Assembly (NCBI RefSeq): GCF_029227915.1
Contig: NC_079876.1
Location: forward strand, 30,975,828 to 31,035,827
Source of the DNA: Hydractinia symbiolongicarpus
Taxonomy: Eukaryota; Cnidaria; Hydrozoa; Anthoathecata; Hydractiniidae
Length of the DNA stretch: 60,000 nt
Direction of reading: 5' to 3'
Below, piece by piece: positions 47,483 to 60,000 of this stretch (position 1 is the stretch's first letter; every line of letters begins with the position of its first letter). Under the pieces are notes generated by a model. The model had not been told where the DNA came from and made no database searches. It saw only the letters and a list, made by a program, of their open reading frames with translations. The translations under genes were made by a program, and so were the position numbers.

Positions 47483-48167
47483 CAGTATACTCTCTAATTA
47501 GCGGACACCGTTGGTGCATGAACAAAGTGTCCCCTAATTAGAGGTGTCCGGCTTTTGGAAAGTTTTGCAAGTAATCTCAAAATTTAAGGAAAAAATTAGC
47601 GGGTACCGTGCTGGACTTAAACACACGAAAAAAGAAGAAAACAACTAAATTGAACGTATAACTTTTTTTAAAAAAAACAACAAATATCAACATCATAACA
47701 TTAACTAAATTAACGAAAAAATTTTTTAAAACAACTTTGCTTGGAGAAAATTTTTTTAATAGATTGTGTTTTTTTTAAGTTCCTGACTTGAATAATTTCA
47801 AGTCTGTCTAGAGATACCAGTTATATATAAGTTTTATGGACAAAAAAAGTTGATTGACTGGTTTGCGAAGAAAATTAAGACTTTAAAAGCCGACATTTAT
47901 TGTAAAGTTTCAAAGTGTTTAAAATAAACATAAAATTATTCAATTTTTCATTATTTTTGTATGCTGCTCCCTAATTTTTTAGGCTGTCCGCTAATTGGAG
48001 AGAAAAAAAAACTTATAGTTTTCATTTCGTGCAAAAAATTAGAGTGTCCGCTAATTAGAAAGTTTTTTTATGAGACTTTGACCAGAAAACGGCTGGTGAA
48101 TGGACAAAGTGTCTGCTAATCAGAGGTGTCCGCCTTTAAGAATGCCTGTTAATTGGAGAGAATACTG
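47483..48167. mobile_element. Non-autonomous pogo/Tigger-like element, TA target
   Basis: Ends CAGTATACTCTCTAATTA (left) and, reversed, CAGTATTCTCTCCAATTA (right), flanked by TA at 47481-47482 and 48168-48169. GTGTCCGCTAATTAGA-like units recur at both ends (47505-47550 and 47980-48135). CAGTA ends, TA duplication and repeated GTCCG units are typical of pogo/Tigger-derived MITEs. 685 bp, no coding. Confidence 0.7.
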
Positions 48168-48176
48168 TATAATAAA

Positions 48177-48301
48177 CTAGTCGTTCACCCGTGGAAAATC
48201 AACAGGGTCACCCGTCAGCCAATTATGAACTCTGCGGGGGACTCGGAATGAAGCTGCAAGCAGCCATTTTGAACACACAGATACGTCTTTTATTATAGAG
48301 A
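48177..48301 (-). mobile_element. Very short Helitron joined to the next one
   Basis: On the minus strand it begins TCTCTATAATAAAAGACG directly after the CTAG of the 48302-50695 element and ends CTAG|T at 48180-48177, with CCCGTGGAAAATC just inside. About 125 bp, so a miniature or internally deleted copy. Confidence 0.6.
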
Positions 48302-50695
48302 CTAGTCGATTAGGCCCGTGGAAAAATCCACTTAGGCAGAAAAACAATTGAAAAGTTCTGTCATTTGAATTTTGATGACATCAGCAAATATTTCAGTATA
48401 TTGAATATGCCTTTTACTAAAAAAAATAATCTGAAAATGCATAAAAAGAAAGAATCTATATAATATATATATAATATATATATAATATAATATATAATAT
48501 ATAATATAATATATATATATAATATATAAGTATATATATAATAATGAAATCCTCCCAACAAAACTTCAGACAAAATATGAAAAACAACGGCGTGCAAGGT
48601 GTAAAATCTAGTTAGTAGAAAGTTACAACATTGACAGTCACAACCCAGACAGTTACGACAACAATAATAATAATGTCAGAAATAACACATATCTCAAATA
48701 TGTATACATCTTATTATGTGATTATGTTGAAAACCTTCAATATTTTAATCTGAAGTGTCGAAAAGAAAGGCTTGCAACAGTAAGCACAGATCTATGAAAT
48801 AAGTTCTTTAAGCATTTTAAACATTGTCTTTTCCCTAAATGCTTATACAACGATACAACCTGAACAATATCAAAAAGCCAAACTTAAACAAACACAAAAC
48901 ACCTAAAAACAAAAAGTTAAACTTTGAAAAATCATTTATTCGGTTGCATACCATCCTCTCCCGCAAAAATATGCACAAAATGTAAAAATTAACCGGTTAA
49001 CAAAACAATTTTTTGTCTAATGATCCGTACTGACTTTACCAAACATTTTAACCTGAAATGTCGAAAAAGCAATGAGCAAGGAGTAAATTTCAAATCAACA
49101 AAAATCATTATTTTGAAAACATTGTATATATATATGGTCCTTCCTCACAAAAGTTTACAATAAATGTAGAACACAAAGGTTTATGAGGAGCAAATCAAAA
49201 TATAAATAAAAATCAGTTCAATTGGCATGTTCTATATTGTCTTCAGCCATAAAATCTTCCACAAAATTGATATGAAACCCATCAAATTCAACTCAGAAAA
49301 AGCAGTCATTTAAGTGCATACAAAAATACAACTTGTAGAATATCAAATTATTATTTTTAGTATATATAATTGCATATGGTCCTCCCTCACAACAGTTAAA
49401 TTTTGCACTAAATTTGCAACACAAAATACAAATTCTAAATAATTCCTATGGTTTTCCTCAAAAGTTTAATCAAAATATAAAAGATTAGAGGTGAACGACA
49501 AAATCAAAGTTTGCAGAATTTAATTATTTTGGTATATATATGTCTATTGATATATGCCCTTTATAACAATATTTCAATCCAAAATGTGAAAAAGAAAAAC
49601 AGTTTGCAACAAAATCAGTTATTCTGATGATATTGCATACACTTTTTCTCCACAAAAGTGTAAAAAAAGAATGGTTGTAGGAAATACTTCTGATTCAACA
49701 AAAATCAGTATTTGCATTTTGTACTCATTAAATATTACCCAAAATTTCAAAAAGCTGTGATTTGGAACGCATCAAATTTATAAATAGAGAGGGATCAGTC
49801 ATTTCGGTATGTTGTACAGAGTCCTGCCCGGTAAGAATTTATTTGAAACTTTTTTTAATTGAGACAAAATGCCATAAACAAAAACATTTTAGTCAGAACA
49901 TCTAGAACAACAGAAATCACTACACTTAAGGTACCAGAATTACTACATGTTAAATAAAAATCGTTTCGTCATATTGCATGTAACCGATGTATATAAGTTT
50001 AGTTACACAAAATGTGAAAAATACATTATTTGCATCCACAAATTGTGAAAAATACATATTTGCTTAAAAACAGTCCTTAAACTCTTCTTAAATATTATGT
50101 AATACTTTTTTAAAAGTTGTTGTGGCTTGTTAATTTAAGCTTAAAATGTCAATTAAAATAAGTTACAGTCACATTCTTAGCAAAGACCACTAAGATTAGC
50201 TTACATGTAAAAAGCAACATAAAACTAAAGCTAACATAAGGTAGCTACAGCAGCTAATAGCTGGTCACTTAAATATAAACTGGAGACTTAGCTAGGTATA
50301 AAGAACATGGCTACATATTCATAAATTCCTAGCTACCTAGCTAGTTGTTGTTGGTGTGGTTGATGCTAGCTAACAAACATGTCTCGCATCAATAATATCA
50401 TCAAAACTTTAAAAAACATGAACAAACCTTACAGAAACCATGCTCCTTTTTAAATGCTTTTGTAAAGATTTATTTTGAAGGCAAGGGAAGACAAATGCTT
50501 AAAAAGGACAGCCATCTTTTTTGCAAACACAATTTCCGTTACTTTGTGCTAGAACTTCATTTAACAAACCACACAAAACTCGCGGCTTTTCACGACAAAG
50601 AAGACATATTTTTTTCGGCAACATCAAAGGAAAATGACGATATCAACTTTGCCTGTCACAGACACACAGACACACTTAGCGTATTATTATATAGA
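48302..50695 (-). mobile_element. Non-autonomous Helitron with complete termini (2.4 kb)
   Basis: Minus strand: host A, then TCTATATAATAATACGC and a GTGTGTCTGTG stretch (50695 downwards). The end has a perfect GTGGA-AAAA-TCCAC hairpin (48318-48331), twelve bases, CTAG (48302-48305), then T. All Helitron termini are therefore present. The interior matches the old copies in the inverted duplication (48670-49990 with 11040-11760). It has no Rep/helicase frame. An AT-dinucleotide tract lies at 48457-48545. Confidence 0.8.
48457..48545. repeat. AT-rich microsatellite
   Basis: Runs of TATATA and AATATA for about 90 bases, inside the Helitron. Confidence 0.9.
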
Positions 50696-52030
50696 TTTTG
50701 CTTTAAACAGTAGGATTTCAAAATGCAACTTTGTGTGTCTGTTTCATCACATCTAGACACTAATCATTCTTAGAATGGAAATGCTTGCATGAACAATTTT
50801 TTTTCAAATCGTAAGCATGTTAAAAAATATATTAAGCATTTAAAGTCTGAGCACGCGTTGTGTATTTTTGATATTATAAAACCAAGAATACCTCCAGGTA
50901 AAGATAACTGTGCGTGGATATATTTCAGCTGTCTGGGAGCGTTTCCGCAAGTGCAATTAACAAAATAATTAACCAATATATGCCGCAGTAATTTTTAGTG
51001 AAGAAAAGTAATATCAGATATGGAGATCTTCTGTCAAATTCACCATACTGTAGCGATAATACATTCATAACACGTACTGCATGCTTGACCCTCTTTTAAC
51101 TCACTTTGTTTAACCCTACTTCTTCCAAATCTTTCCAAAAAACTTTTGAACCAGTGGTCAAATTTGAAATTAGAAATATTTACACAAAAAACTTATAGCA
51201 CTGTTTCCTTATGTTTATCACCGCAACCGTAAATTTTGGTATAGCTAAATATTGGTCCAAAATATCAAAAATTAAAGAAAAAGTTTGTTAATGGTTTCTA
51301 TAACTGCTTTAATTGAACTTTTAATAATATTAAAGAACTTAGGCTAAAATACACGATGAGTTTCAGGGTTTAAACGCAGATTACACTCCTGTACACACGA
51401 TCAGTTTAAAGTATTTCTTCTGTGGAAATTTTTTTTATGGAATGCTATAATAGGCAAACAAGAAAGCTGATAACCGGAATTCAATGTCATTCGGGGTTAG
51501 CACTAAACTTATAAGTGTTAGTGTCGAAAATAATTTTGCAAAGCAATTTTCTAACAATTCAAATCAAGGCAACAATAATGTTTCTTCTCTAACTAAAGAT
51601 GGAAAAATAATCTATATAAATGATCAATCGAATGGAACCCGGCGCTAAATGTGTTTCTAAGGAGTAAGAAGCGTGACGTCGCTCATCCTTTAATTTTTCT
51701 AATTTTCTCCTTTTTTAAAAAAATATTTATTTTCGTAGCCGCTATGCAGCAGACTCAGAAAATGTTACAACTGATCAAGTTTTAAAAAGCACAAAGTACT
51801 ATTTGAAAACTTTTTTTTAGATTCCTAGTTGTGTTCACTATTACCAGATATGATTGTACCACACTTATCTCAAGAACTCTCATATTCGTGTATAACAATT
51901 GTGACTGATTTGTTTGATAAAGGAAAAAGGTTTATTTAAAAAAAAAAGAGGTAAAAAATTTGAACCAAAGACAACAGATTCTATAAATTATCTTTGCATC
52001 CTTTGCCATGTAGTACCTTTAGTAACGCAA
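50696..52030. other. Intergenic, no gene recognised
   Basis: Short frames without motifs. Leads into the promoter-like block of the Gly-rich relic. Confidence 0.4.
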
Positions 52031-52345
52031 AAAATCATGGCTACCTTAGCTGACCAACCACACTGTACACACCAGACACAAATAATTCCTCATCATACTT
52101 TGTTGCGTCATTATAAATGCTAAACATCCTTTGTGGTTGATCGCAAAATGTATAAATGAAAGGGAACACCTTTGGACTTCTACATAATTAAAACCGATTC
52201 CACTTAAGTTTAAGGAAAACAACGATTGACAAATTCAAACGGACTTACAGGTCGTGGTTTACAGGTCGATCTGATCATGAACAACGGCAGTCCATCGGAT
52301 TAGGTAAAGGAGGATTTAGCGGGGCATGGTTCATACTAAAGTAAA
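52031..52345 (+). pseudogene. Relic of a third Gly-rich family gene with its promoter
   Basis: 52036-52158 repeats the promoter block of the intact gene: a GACCAACCAC...GTGGTTGATC inverted pair and a TATAAAT box (52151-52157). About 90 bases later, 52245-52330 reads like the Gly-rich coding region: GGTCGTGGTTTACAGGTCG resembles the GRGLVRGRS-coding part, and TCGGATTAGGTAAAGGAGG the GGLGK-coding part. The signal peptide, acidic region and most repeats are missing, so this is a deletion relic. The coding match is short and less certain than the promoter match. Confidence 0.45.
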
Positions 52346-55300
52346 AGTGATGATTAAAAATTTTGACAGTACGTTGTAAGTTATGTGGCTATTACAAAGG
52401 TGTGAGATATATTAACTGCATTTATTCTTTTGTTTATATTTCCTTCTTGCAGTTACTTCTATTTCGAAGAAGGCCAATGCTATGTAACTATTGTACAATG
52501 TAATGTCATCATCCAACCAAACACTCTCAGGCAGGTAATTGTCTCTTTGACAACTAGAAAATACATGTTTGGCCAAGAAGTAAATGTTCGACATAAAAAA
52601 TGAGATATTGTAACAGAGTCAAACACCTTATGCCTACAAAACGATCGGCAAAATATTTAGTCACTTTTCGCCGACTAATTTCCACATCTAAAATAACCAC
52701 CAAAAATTAATTTTAAATCATTGACAGAGAATCCAGAACAACGGCCAGGAAGATTAAAGAAACCATCAACAGTGTAGCACGTAAAAAACACATAAAAAGC
52801 ATCTCGTATCAACTTCCTGAGATTTGGTTACCAGCCCTACAGAAGAAGTAGCTACCTACATCTAGGTCCAAAAATGTTAATTACCGTAATTAACTGTAAT
52901 TATCAGCTCGTTTCTGATTGGTTAATTGTTATGAATTTCGATCCTCTGCAATTATATAAATACATGCTCAACATCATTTTAATTTGCCCGATGATGAGAG
53001 AAGGATCTCCCGAAACGTCGCCTACTAAACTATCATGTTCAAGAAATGATAAACTTTCCACAGTAATTAATTTTAAGTTGTAAAAAAATCGGCCGAAAAA
53101 GATTTGATGAAAAATTTTAACCGGGTAAAAATAACCCGACAAAAATTGTTGGTCGGCAAAGAATATTAGTTACTTTACAAAAATTTGCTCACTTTCTGTC
53201 TACTTTTTTTTTTTACCGATAAGGCTTAAGATGTATTTTTCTTTGCATCTTATGACCTTGTTTCGTCTCGTCTCTTTACACCGTTTTATAAGAGTCGAAT
53301 GGAGTCGAGGCAAGCCAAACTAAACATAAACAAAATTTCTAAAATGTTAGCTGCCACTCACGACATAAGCTAATAACATAAGACAGTAAGTTTAAACAAA
53401 ATTTCGTACACTGTAAATGTTTACTTCCACATTCTAAAGTATTTATGAATTTGTTTTACATCTGCTAGGCAAAGGTCGTTTTTAAGTACTTTATTAATAA
53501 AAATCTTGCATAAAACATTTCAGTTACCTCAGAGAATCAATATGTTAAATCACCTATGTTTTCACTTGCGTGCATATCCAATTTAAATGTAACTTTGTGT
53601 GTTGAAAATTTTTTAGGTTTGCATGAGAAATTGTTTAATAGGTCCGCAATAACCCCGCCAAATTGAAAAAAGTTTGTATTCAACCTATTTGTACTGGAAG
53701 AAGAGTTTTATTTGGTAACTCTTTATTCTGCCGCTGTTTTGCTACAATTCGTCCCAGAAAAAGAACACCTTTTAAGCATTGCTTACACTCATATTCACAC
53801 TCATTTTCACATTACTCCAAAAAGTATTTTTATAAACAGTCATAGCGTAAGTACCAGTTATCAAATAAAAATTAACAAACTAACCGGTGCAATTGATTCT
53901 TAATGATCCGCGTTAGATATTCGTTTTGCATATGACATCATAAGCTCTAACTCAACTTCTTTCATATCAGACAACTAAAATATGCACTAATTAATTACCA
54001 AAAATGTCACAAAGTTCATTCCAAACACACGTTTTACAACAACCTTAATCAATGTTAGAAAAACAGATCAGCATTACCTGGAACGTTGTATGGAAGTGTC
54101 GAATCTCAATATATGTAATACGAACATGTATGCATGTGCGAGCCAAGTTACTGATTAAAAAAAAAATTCCACAAGTAATAAACAGTTATAAATTAACATT
54201 GAATTGGGTTGACAATATTTCATTGTAAAAAATGAAAGGTGTGACACCTGGAAAATTAGAAAGTTTTTAAAATTTGGTTAGTAGCGTTGGGTTAAAGAAG
54301 AAATTTCGAAGACTTCAGAATATTTAGGGAATTTGGTTATTTATATTTAGTCACCATGTCAACAATACGAGTATATACATACCTTGAATACTTGGTTCTT
54401 ATAAAAATATTATTAGTATGTACTGTGTCAAAGCTTGATATATTCGATCAGAACCATGGACATTACCATTTTTTCATTAACATTATTTTTTTACACGATC
54501 ACCCTAAAATTGTTCTTATTCTTCATCCTTTTATTCTATATTTCATTCTATATTTTAAGCATTTTAAATTTATTTTGTTGTACGCGCCTTATAAGTTTTG
54601 TAATGTAATATCACATTTACAAGTATATAAACAGTAATCATTGATTCTATAAAACATTTTGCCCTGATAAATGTTATCCATGGTTTTGGAGTTTTTAGGA
54701 CTAAAAATAATCGCAGTAAAATTTCAACCCTCTTTATGTTCTTATTTTTTCTTATTCTTCAGCCATTCTCAGCCTAATTGTTTTGAAGTTTTAAGTATAT
54801 TTGGCATAGGAAAGTCTGGGGATTTTAATGTCAGTCAGGGAAAATGAAAATTGACTGGACACTCACTCCTTAAAATATTTCATAACTTTATACTCAATGT
54901 TGTTATAGTATAGCTAAGTATCGTTCATTTCCACGTTTTTGTTAGTTCCTCTTTGATGATTTTTATCATAGCTAAAGTAACATTTGTTGATCCACGACAA
55001 CAAGTCAATTGAACGTTACCTAGCTCTGGTTGGCTAAGAGAGAGCCTAGTGATATATTTGTCAAAATCTGCTACTGATAACATATTTCCATTATATGTGG
55101 TAAAATCCTTTTCTACCTATGACTCAAAATAAAAATTTTATTGACATTTGTTTACATTTTTCTTTTAGGGCCTCGCTTAAATTTTTGTTTTACGACGGGT
55201 TTTTTTGTGTAATTTGCCGAACAACTGAAAAAGTTGTTTTAACGAGTCTAAATTATGCTAAAATGGAGTTAATTATTATGAAATATCTAAGTTTTGCGAA

Positions 55301-55878
55301 CATTTATTAATCCTGATTCAGCGAAATAACAATGAAAACATTTTCTTTGATATTATTAGATCAGAGTAAAGAATCCATCTTTAGGAGTTTTAAATTTTCA
55401 TAAATGCACCACCTGCTTTAGGGACGCACCGTAGTAAAATAGCATGAATAGCCGTTGTGTCTTATTTATTATATCTCTATGATAAATTATTTAAGAAGTA
55501 ACACACCTTTTATGGTGTATGCAATTTATTTACACTTTTGTGCGGTAATTCTTCTAAATCTTTTCTCACAGGTGTCGTTTCTTGTGGCTTCGATTAGAAT
55601 ACCAGATTCATATTTATTCATTATAGCATGGTTAAAACAATATTGAGACAAGAAAAAGTGATGTTAAAAGTATTTTTTCTCAATTCATTGCCAAAAAATC
55701 CCTGGAAAACCACTAAACATTCATCACAGGGTTAAATTTAAATCTTTTTTTTCATTTTAGAAGTGACATAAAAACAGGATTTCCTTTCTATTATACAGAA
55801 TGTTTCTATCCAACAAAAAGCTAAATTGTTACTTCTATTTATACAAGACAAACAAACGTGTCATTAAGACCTTTAAGA
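52346..55878. other. Intergenic, few signals
   Basis: No gene recognised. TAATTACYGTAATTAACTGTAATTA is a small palindromic patch near 52876. A hammerhead-like patch is listed separately. ORFs at 53663-53903, 54356-54637 and 55119-55646 lack family features. Confidence 0.35.
52985..53025 (+). other. Weak hammerhead/Penelope-tail-like patch
   Basis: CCGATGATGAGAG...TCTCCCGAAACGTCG resembles the CTGATGA...GAAAC core with a GAGA/TCTC stem, but the first box is CCGATGA. Phrases of this kind are common in retroelement tails. Candidate only. Confidence 0.25.
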
Positions 55879-57157
55879 CTAGCCAGCAGACCCGGCGTAG
55901 AAACGCCTGGTTAAGCCACAAATAAATGTGAGACGCAGTGTTGAACACTCTGTGGAGCGCTTAAACTGTGTCACACGATCAGGTGGAGCGCTTTAGTACA
56001 AGTATACAGTATGTAGTAAATCAGGTGAAGCGCATACACCATTATAGTGTTGCGGTGGTAACATATTTGTCAAAAAATAACTTTCCCGCAACGATAGCTG
56101 AAATAAACACAGAGTTTAACAACCGTTACTCCATCGTAGCAAATACAATAGGTCAATATTGTTTTATTTTGCAGAGTAAGTTTTAGTATAGTGCAGTTAC
56201 GCCGTGTTGCACAGGCGTATAGGGATAATACACTTTTGAAAAAACTTTCTCGCAGACTCTGTTTAAATAAAAACACAAGAAACAGTCCATTACCAACACA
56301 GGACTGAGCGGCTAGTCCAGGTGAACTGTGTTGCACATCCGTACAGGCGTGATTCCCGAGAAAGTTTAAAAAATAATTGTCACAGTGGGCTGACCCCTTA
56401 GTACAGGTAAACCACATCGCACATGCGCATAGACGTAGCAACCTTTTCCACAAAAACAGTATGTTGTTAACACTGAGCTAAGCGCTTCGCACAGTTAAAC
56501 AAAGTTGAACAGGCGTATATGTGTAATACCCTTTTCTAAAAAACCACAACAGGAAACAAAATGTTACGTTACTCGTCCAGCTAAAACAATCGCTCAGCCA
56601 TTTTATTTGCAGAAGAACTTTTAAGGATAATAATAAATGATGTAGCTACCTAGCTAATTGCATTTAGCTTAAAAATATTGTTGTAGGCAAACTGCATTTT
56701 CATACTTTCACTATTGAGCCAAAGATATAGCTAAGGAGGTAGCTAAGTAGCCACAGCCTTAGCAAAAAAAATGTTAGCTAGGACAAAAAGCTTTTATACC
56801 ATAGTCGTAAGAATAGTAATAAGTAAGACTGTAACTAGCTAGCCTTATTACAAACATATATTAAAAATATTACACTAGTGCAAAGCTTTTAGAAGACAAA
56901 AAGGCCGACAAAAAGGCATACAAACCGCACACACGCCCATTTTCAAAATCAAAATGGCCTTCTCCCGATCGCTAAAATCTTGGATTGTTCTTTTAAAGAA
57001 TCAGACGTCGTGATACTACCCGCGAACGGTCAAAACAAAGTCGGTAAAATATATCGCATTTTTTATTGGTGCGTATTTTAGGAATTTCGTGTGTCTGTAA
57101 GAGGAGACGCCTTTCGCGGACACATAGACAGACGGAATATGGCTATTATTAAAGAGA
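55879..57157 (-). mobile_element. Non-autonomous Helitron (family 1, copy B)
   Basis: Minus strand: TCTCTTTAATAATAGCC at 57157 downwards with a GTCTGTCTATGTGTCC stretch. At the other end a GGCG-CGCC hairpin (55894-55907), eleven bases, CTAG (55879-55882), then T. It aligns with 1677-3197 throughout, including the CACCAATA...ATGCGATATATTTT block near the 5' end and the GCGCTCCACAGAGTGT block near the 3' end. The base before TC is T rather than A. No coding. Confidence 0.75.
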
Positions 57158-57839
57158 AATAAAACAGAAGTATAATATTGTCAGAACAGTCTTGATCCAT
57201 AAACAACAACACCCTCTTTCTTTTTTACCTCTTTGTTGGTGTAAAACGCTTGACTTGAAAGACAAGTGGTAGTTGTACAAGAAAACGTTAACAATATGAG
57301 ATACCTTTCTTTTATGTAAGGTCATTTTATTTTTGCAGTCACGACAAAAAGGCACGTAAACTAACATGGATTTTAAAATATCGCTGTCGATATGTAAAAA
57401 CAGGTGGGGAATAATTTGACATTGTCGTTATTGACTGTCACGTCCTTATTCAGCGACGTTTGTCATATGATGATAGGGATGAAGAGTCTATAGGTTGATC
57501 AGAAACAGCTATGGGAGCTGAATGAGTACCCCTATCGTTATTCATTCAGGTACATTGGCGTTGCAGTATGCTAGTCTTCCCTAAAACACCCTGTTTTCAA
57601 AATGCCTAAACCACCAGACTTTCCTCTCAAATCTGTCTCATGTTTTGGTCTCAGCATTAATGATTGTGCAATGTGCTCCTAACGTTTAGTGCAGTAACCA
57701 AAGTTTCAAACAGACAAAACAAAAAATATCTGCACTTCAACTACAATTTAGTGATTATTCACATGAAACAACCGCTGCTTGAGTACCATCTGATTAATAA
57801 AGGCTAAAATTACTTCACTGCACAAACCCGGTGCAAGAA
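57158..57839. other. Intergenic, no gene recognised
   Basis: Flank between the Helitron and the LINE relic. No motifs. Confidence 0.4.
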
Positions 57840-58340
57840 CTAACTTCAACAATCATCCACCTATTTCCGTACTACCAACTGTGTTCAATATCCTGAAAAA
57901 AGCAGTCCATCAGAAAATCACTTATTATCGGGTCGTCAATTTGGTACCGAACTAGCTGCTACATTGTTTTTTCGACTCTTTTCGAAAGGAAACAGAAAAA
58001 AGAAGTATGGTTTGAGCACTGTTCGTTGACTTACCAAAGGCATTTGATGCGATAGGGCATTCAGTTTTGTTGGACAAATTACCATCATGTGGAATAAATA
58101 AAAAGGAACTCGTATGAAGCGGCTACTTATTTGGTCGATTTTAAGTAGCAGAATATATTAAGAGTTATCAAAAAAGAAGTAATTAGTTGTGGTGTTCCGC
58201 ACTTAAACCGCTCATGTTTTTAATATTTTTTAACGATTTCAAAGAACAATTTGAACATTGTGAGATTATTACGTTCGTTGATATGATAACACGGTTTTTT
58301 ATTTTGGAGCAAAAGATAATGACACTATAAAAAAGGCCTT
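57840..58340 (+). pseudogene. LINE reverse transcriptase relic
   Basis: Broken frames read NNHPPISVLPTVFNILKKAV (the YRPISLLP...KI.E motif), LLSGRQFGTE (the QFGFR motif), and LFVDLPKAFDAIGHSVLLDK (motif A, with the catalytic Asp). Then come LMFLIFFNDF and FVDM in place of the usual YADD. The motif order 0-2-A-C is that of Jockey/CR1-like LINEs. Several frameshifts and stops; dead. Confidence 0.7.
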
Positions 58341-58429
58341 AATGATGATATGAAATCATTTTTTGACTATATTTCTGGAAATAAACTACAATAAACTCAA
58401 ACACTGGTTTACTCAAACTTTTATTAGCT

Positions 58430-58805
58430 TGAACTGTAATCTACGGTCCCTTGGACATTTCTTAATACTTTCTTATAAGAAATACTCGTTAACTCGAACC
58501 CCGGCTAACTCGAACATTCGTTTTCTCCAACCATTTTTGATCCCCCTTAAGTTAACTTCTTCGGATGCCTCGAACTTTTTTAGTGTCTAAATAGAAAATA
58601 AATGTTCAAAAAATAAATACGGGTATGTAATGTAGCCAGAAATTTTAAAAATGGTTCTCTTTACAAAGGAGCCAAAATGTTCCTTTTGATGGCAATATAA
58701 TAAAAGAAGAGACTCTTCAATTTGCTAAAAGTTTCGATCTTACAAATTTTAAATCGTCAGATGGATGGCTGGAGGCTTGAGTTCCCGGGAGTTAGTTGTT
58801 TTGGT
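58430..58805 (+). pseudogene. pogo/Tigger-like transposase relic (DNA-binding domain)
   Basis: From about 58664 one frame reads RSQNVPFDGNIIKEETLQF then AKSFDLTNFKSSDGWLEA before a stop at 58778. This is the CENP-B/Tc5-type helix-turn-helix of Tigger, pogo and JRK transposases (ilqEKAlxfAkxlxxxxFkaSxGWLexF). Upstream, 58490-58580 has repeated CTCGAAC strings of the type seen in Tigger termini. The rest of the transposase is not recognisable, although a frame continues to 59007. Confidence 0.65.
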
Positions 58806-59009
58806 TCTTAACCGTCTGGATTTTACAAGGAGGCAATATGGGTTTTTAGGCATTCTAATTGGATTAGCGCTATTGAAAATGGTCCCATATGAAGTGGTAT
58901 TGCCTGTTGTTAAGAAAAATGGTAACTTAATATGTAAACATGCACAAAAAAAGTTTCAAGAAGCATTGGAAATGATTATCTATCTCCTACAATACATTTA
59001 TCAATAAAA

Positions 59010-60000
59010 ACATTTTCATAGGATAGAAACAACAACAAGGTCAAGTTTTATTGTTGAAGTAGCCAGATCTAGCGTTAATAAATTTGTCTGGAAAATCTTC
59101 TTCAACATGGCTAGCACGCTAACTATCTGCCTAGCTAGCTACATCGTCCATAAAAACGATGATGAGATATCCAGTTTTATCAATAATACAAAATTTATAA
59201 CATTTGCGTCCCCTTTATCTTCAGACTGGTTTCTTAAGATTTTAGTTACTCAGTCAATATAAAAAATATTATCGAACCCCATGTTATTGTTAGCTAGCTA
59301 TTCAAAATAATTTACTTGAATAATCGCTGTAACTCTGGCGAACATCGTAATGTTTTGTTTACAAGGACCTATTCTATAGAGACTTTTTGTCTTGGTAACA
59401 AAAGTACTGAATTATACTATTATAAGAACACTAAACCGAACTTCTTATTTTTTATTTTGATCTTAGTTAAACGGTTAACAAGTACAATAATTTACCCCGT
59501 TAACCCCGCGCTGTACCGAGAATATTGCCTTAGTCATTGCACCAACCTCGCAAGCTCGGTCGGCTTTTAGACCTCGGGCGTTATTTTGCGTCACCGCCAA
59601 AGTAATCGATTATTTAAATATAGTTAATACACCTTGCCCAAATTATTTTTCATTTATGTACCGCAGAAATTTCTCAAATTCGTTTTAAACAAAATAAATG
59701 TGATTTTTGAAATCCTCACCTGAAACGTGATAAAACGTGACATCTTCAGATTCATTCAGCAAACAAACAACCTGTTACAACAGATCTTTCAATTTTGTGC
59801 TAATTAATCTCTGCTTAAAACCAGGCTATCAGTACAAATCAAAAATTGAAAAGATTTTGACCGCAACATTAATACCACCAAAACTGTATTGCGCATTACA
59901 GATTAAATTGAAAATTTATACACGCACCAATTCAATGATGCTGAATACGAGTCAAAATATCGAATTTTCAAAACTTTAAGAAACATGTAATTCGGTAAAC
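59010..60000. other. Intergenic to window end
   Basis: No supported gene. Short frames at 59316-59570 and 59737-59979 have no motifs. Confidence 0.4.

Noticed and set aside
1-60000. CRISPR arrays, operons, ribosome binding sites, bacterial-type insertion sequences
   Set aside because: None seen. Introns, SINEs, Helitrons and LINEs show this is eukaryotic nuclear DNA.

Overview
This is a piece of an AT-rich animal nuclear genome, not a prokaryote or phage. Genes are split by short GT-AG introns, exons are small, most of the DNA is non-coding, and a large share is transposon debris: Helitrons, pogo/Tigger-like elements, LINE relics and a tRNA-derived SINE. A hydrozoan or other cnidarian is my best guess. 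The reasons are the base composition, frequent TAGCTAGCTA-like strings, degenerate intronless rhodopsin-class GPCR and BAHD-like acyltransferase copies, and the repeat repertoire. This is inference; no single feature proves it.

Three transcription units look real. (1) 21.2-22.7 kb (+): a three-exon gene for a secreted protein with a signal peptide, an acidic spacer and two near-identical 180-residue Gly/Arg-rich repeats. A TATA promoter and a probable 5' UTR exon lie upstream. (2) 35.85-45.48 kb (+): a gene of about 24 exons whose C-terminal exons encode a complete CAP/SCP domain of GAPR-1 type. Its N-terminal half comes from a tandem array of 24-30 nt, phase 1-1 microexons rich in Glu/Lys. 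The joined reading frame is open from ATG to TAA (421 codons). (3) 15.45-15.86 kb (+): two terminal exons of a gene I do not recognise.

Broken genes: a BAHD-type acyltransferase (1-1.26 kb, -), a class A GPCR (5.06-6.19 kb, -), a truncated Gly-rich paralogue (12.9-13.45 kb, -), and a promoter-plus-fragment relic of the same Gly-rich family (52.0-52.34 kb, +).

Large-scale structure: about 3 kb at 10.46-13.45 kb is present again, inverted, at 22.24-25.40 kb. It carries the 3' half of the Gly-rich gene, its flank and an old Helitron, so the Gly-rich family was spread by segmental duplication. A Helitron with complete termini occupies 48.30-50.70 kb. Two copies of another Helitron family lie at opposite ends of the window (1.68-3.20 kb, + and 55.88-57.16 kb, -). 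At two places the 3' CTAG of one Helitron directly abuts the TC of another, a head-to-tail join. LINE reverse transcriptase relics sit at 32.4-33.5 and 57.8-58.3 kb, an integrase relic at 29.2-29.7 kb and a pogo/Tigger transposase relic at 58.65-58.8 kb. Several non-autonomous TIR elements fill other gaps.

The most unusual item is the microexon-array CAP gene. Every array exon is symmetrical, so any subset can be skipped without breaking the frame, and the array has clearly grown by repeated duplication of an exon-plus-intron unit of about 216 bp.
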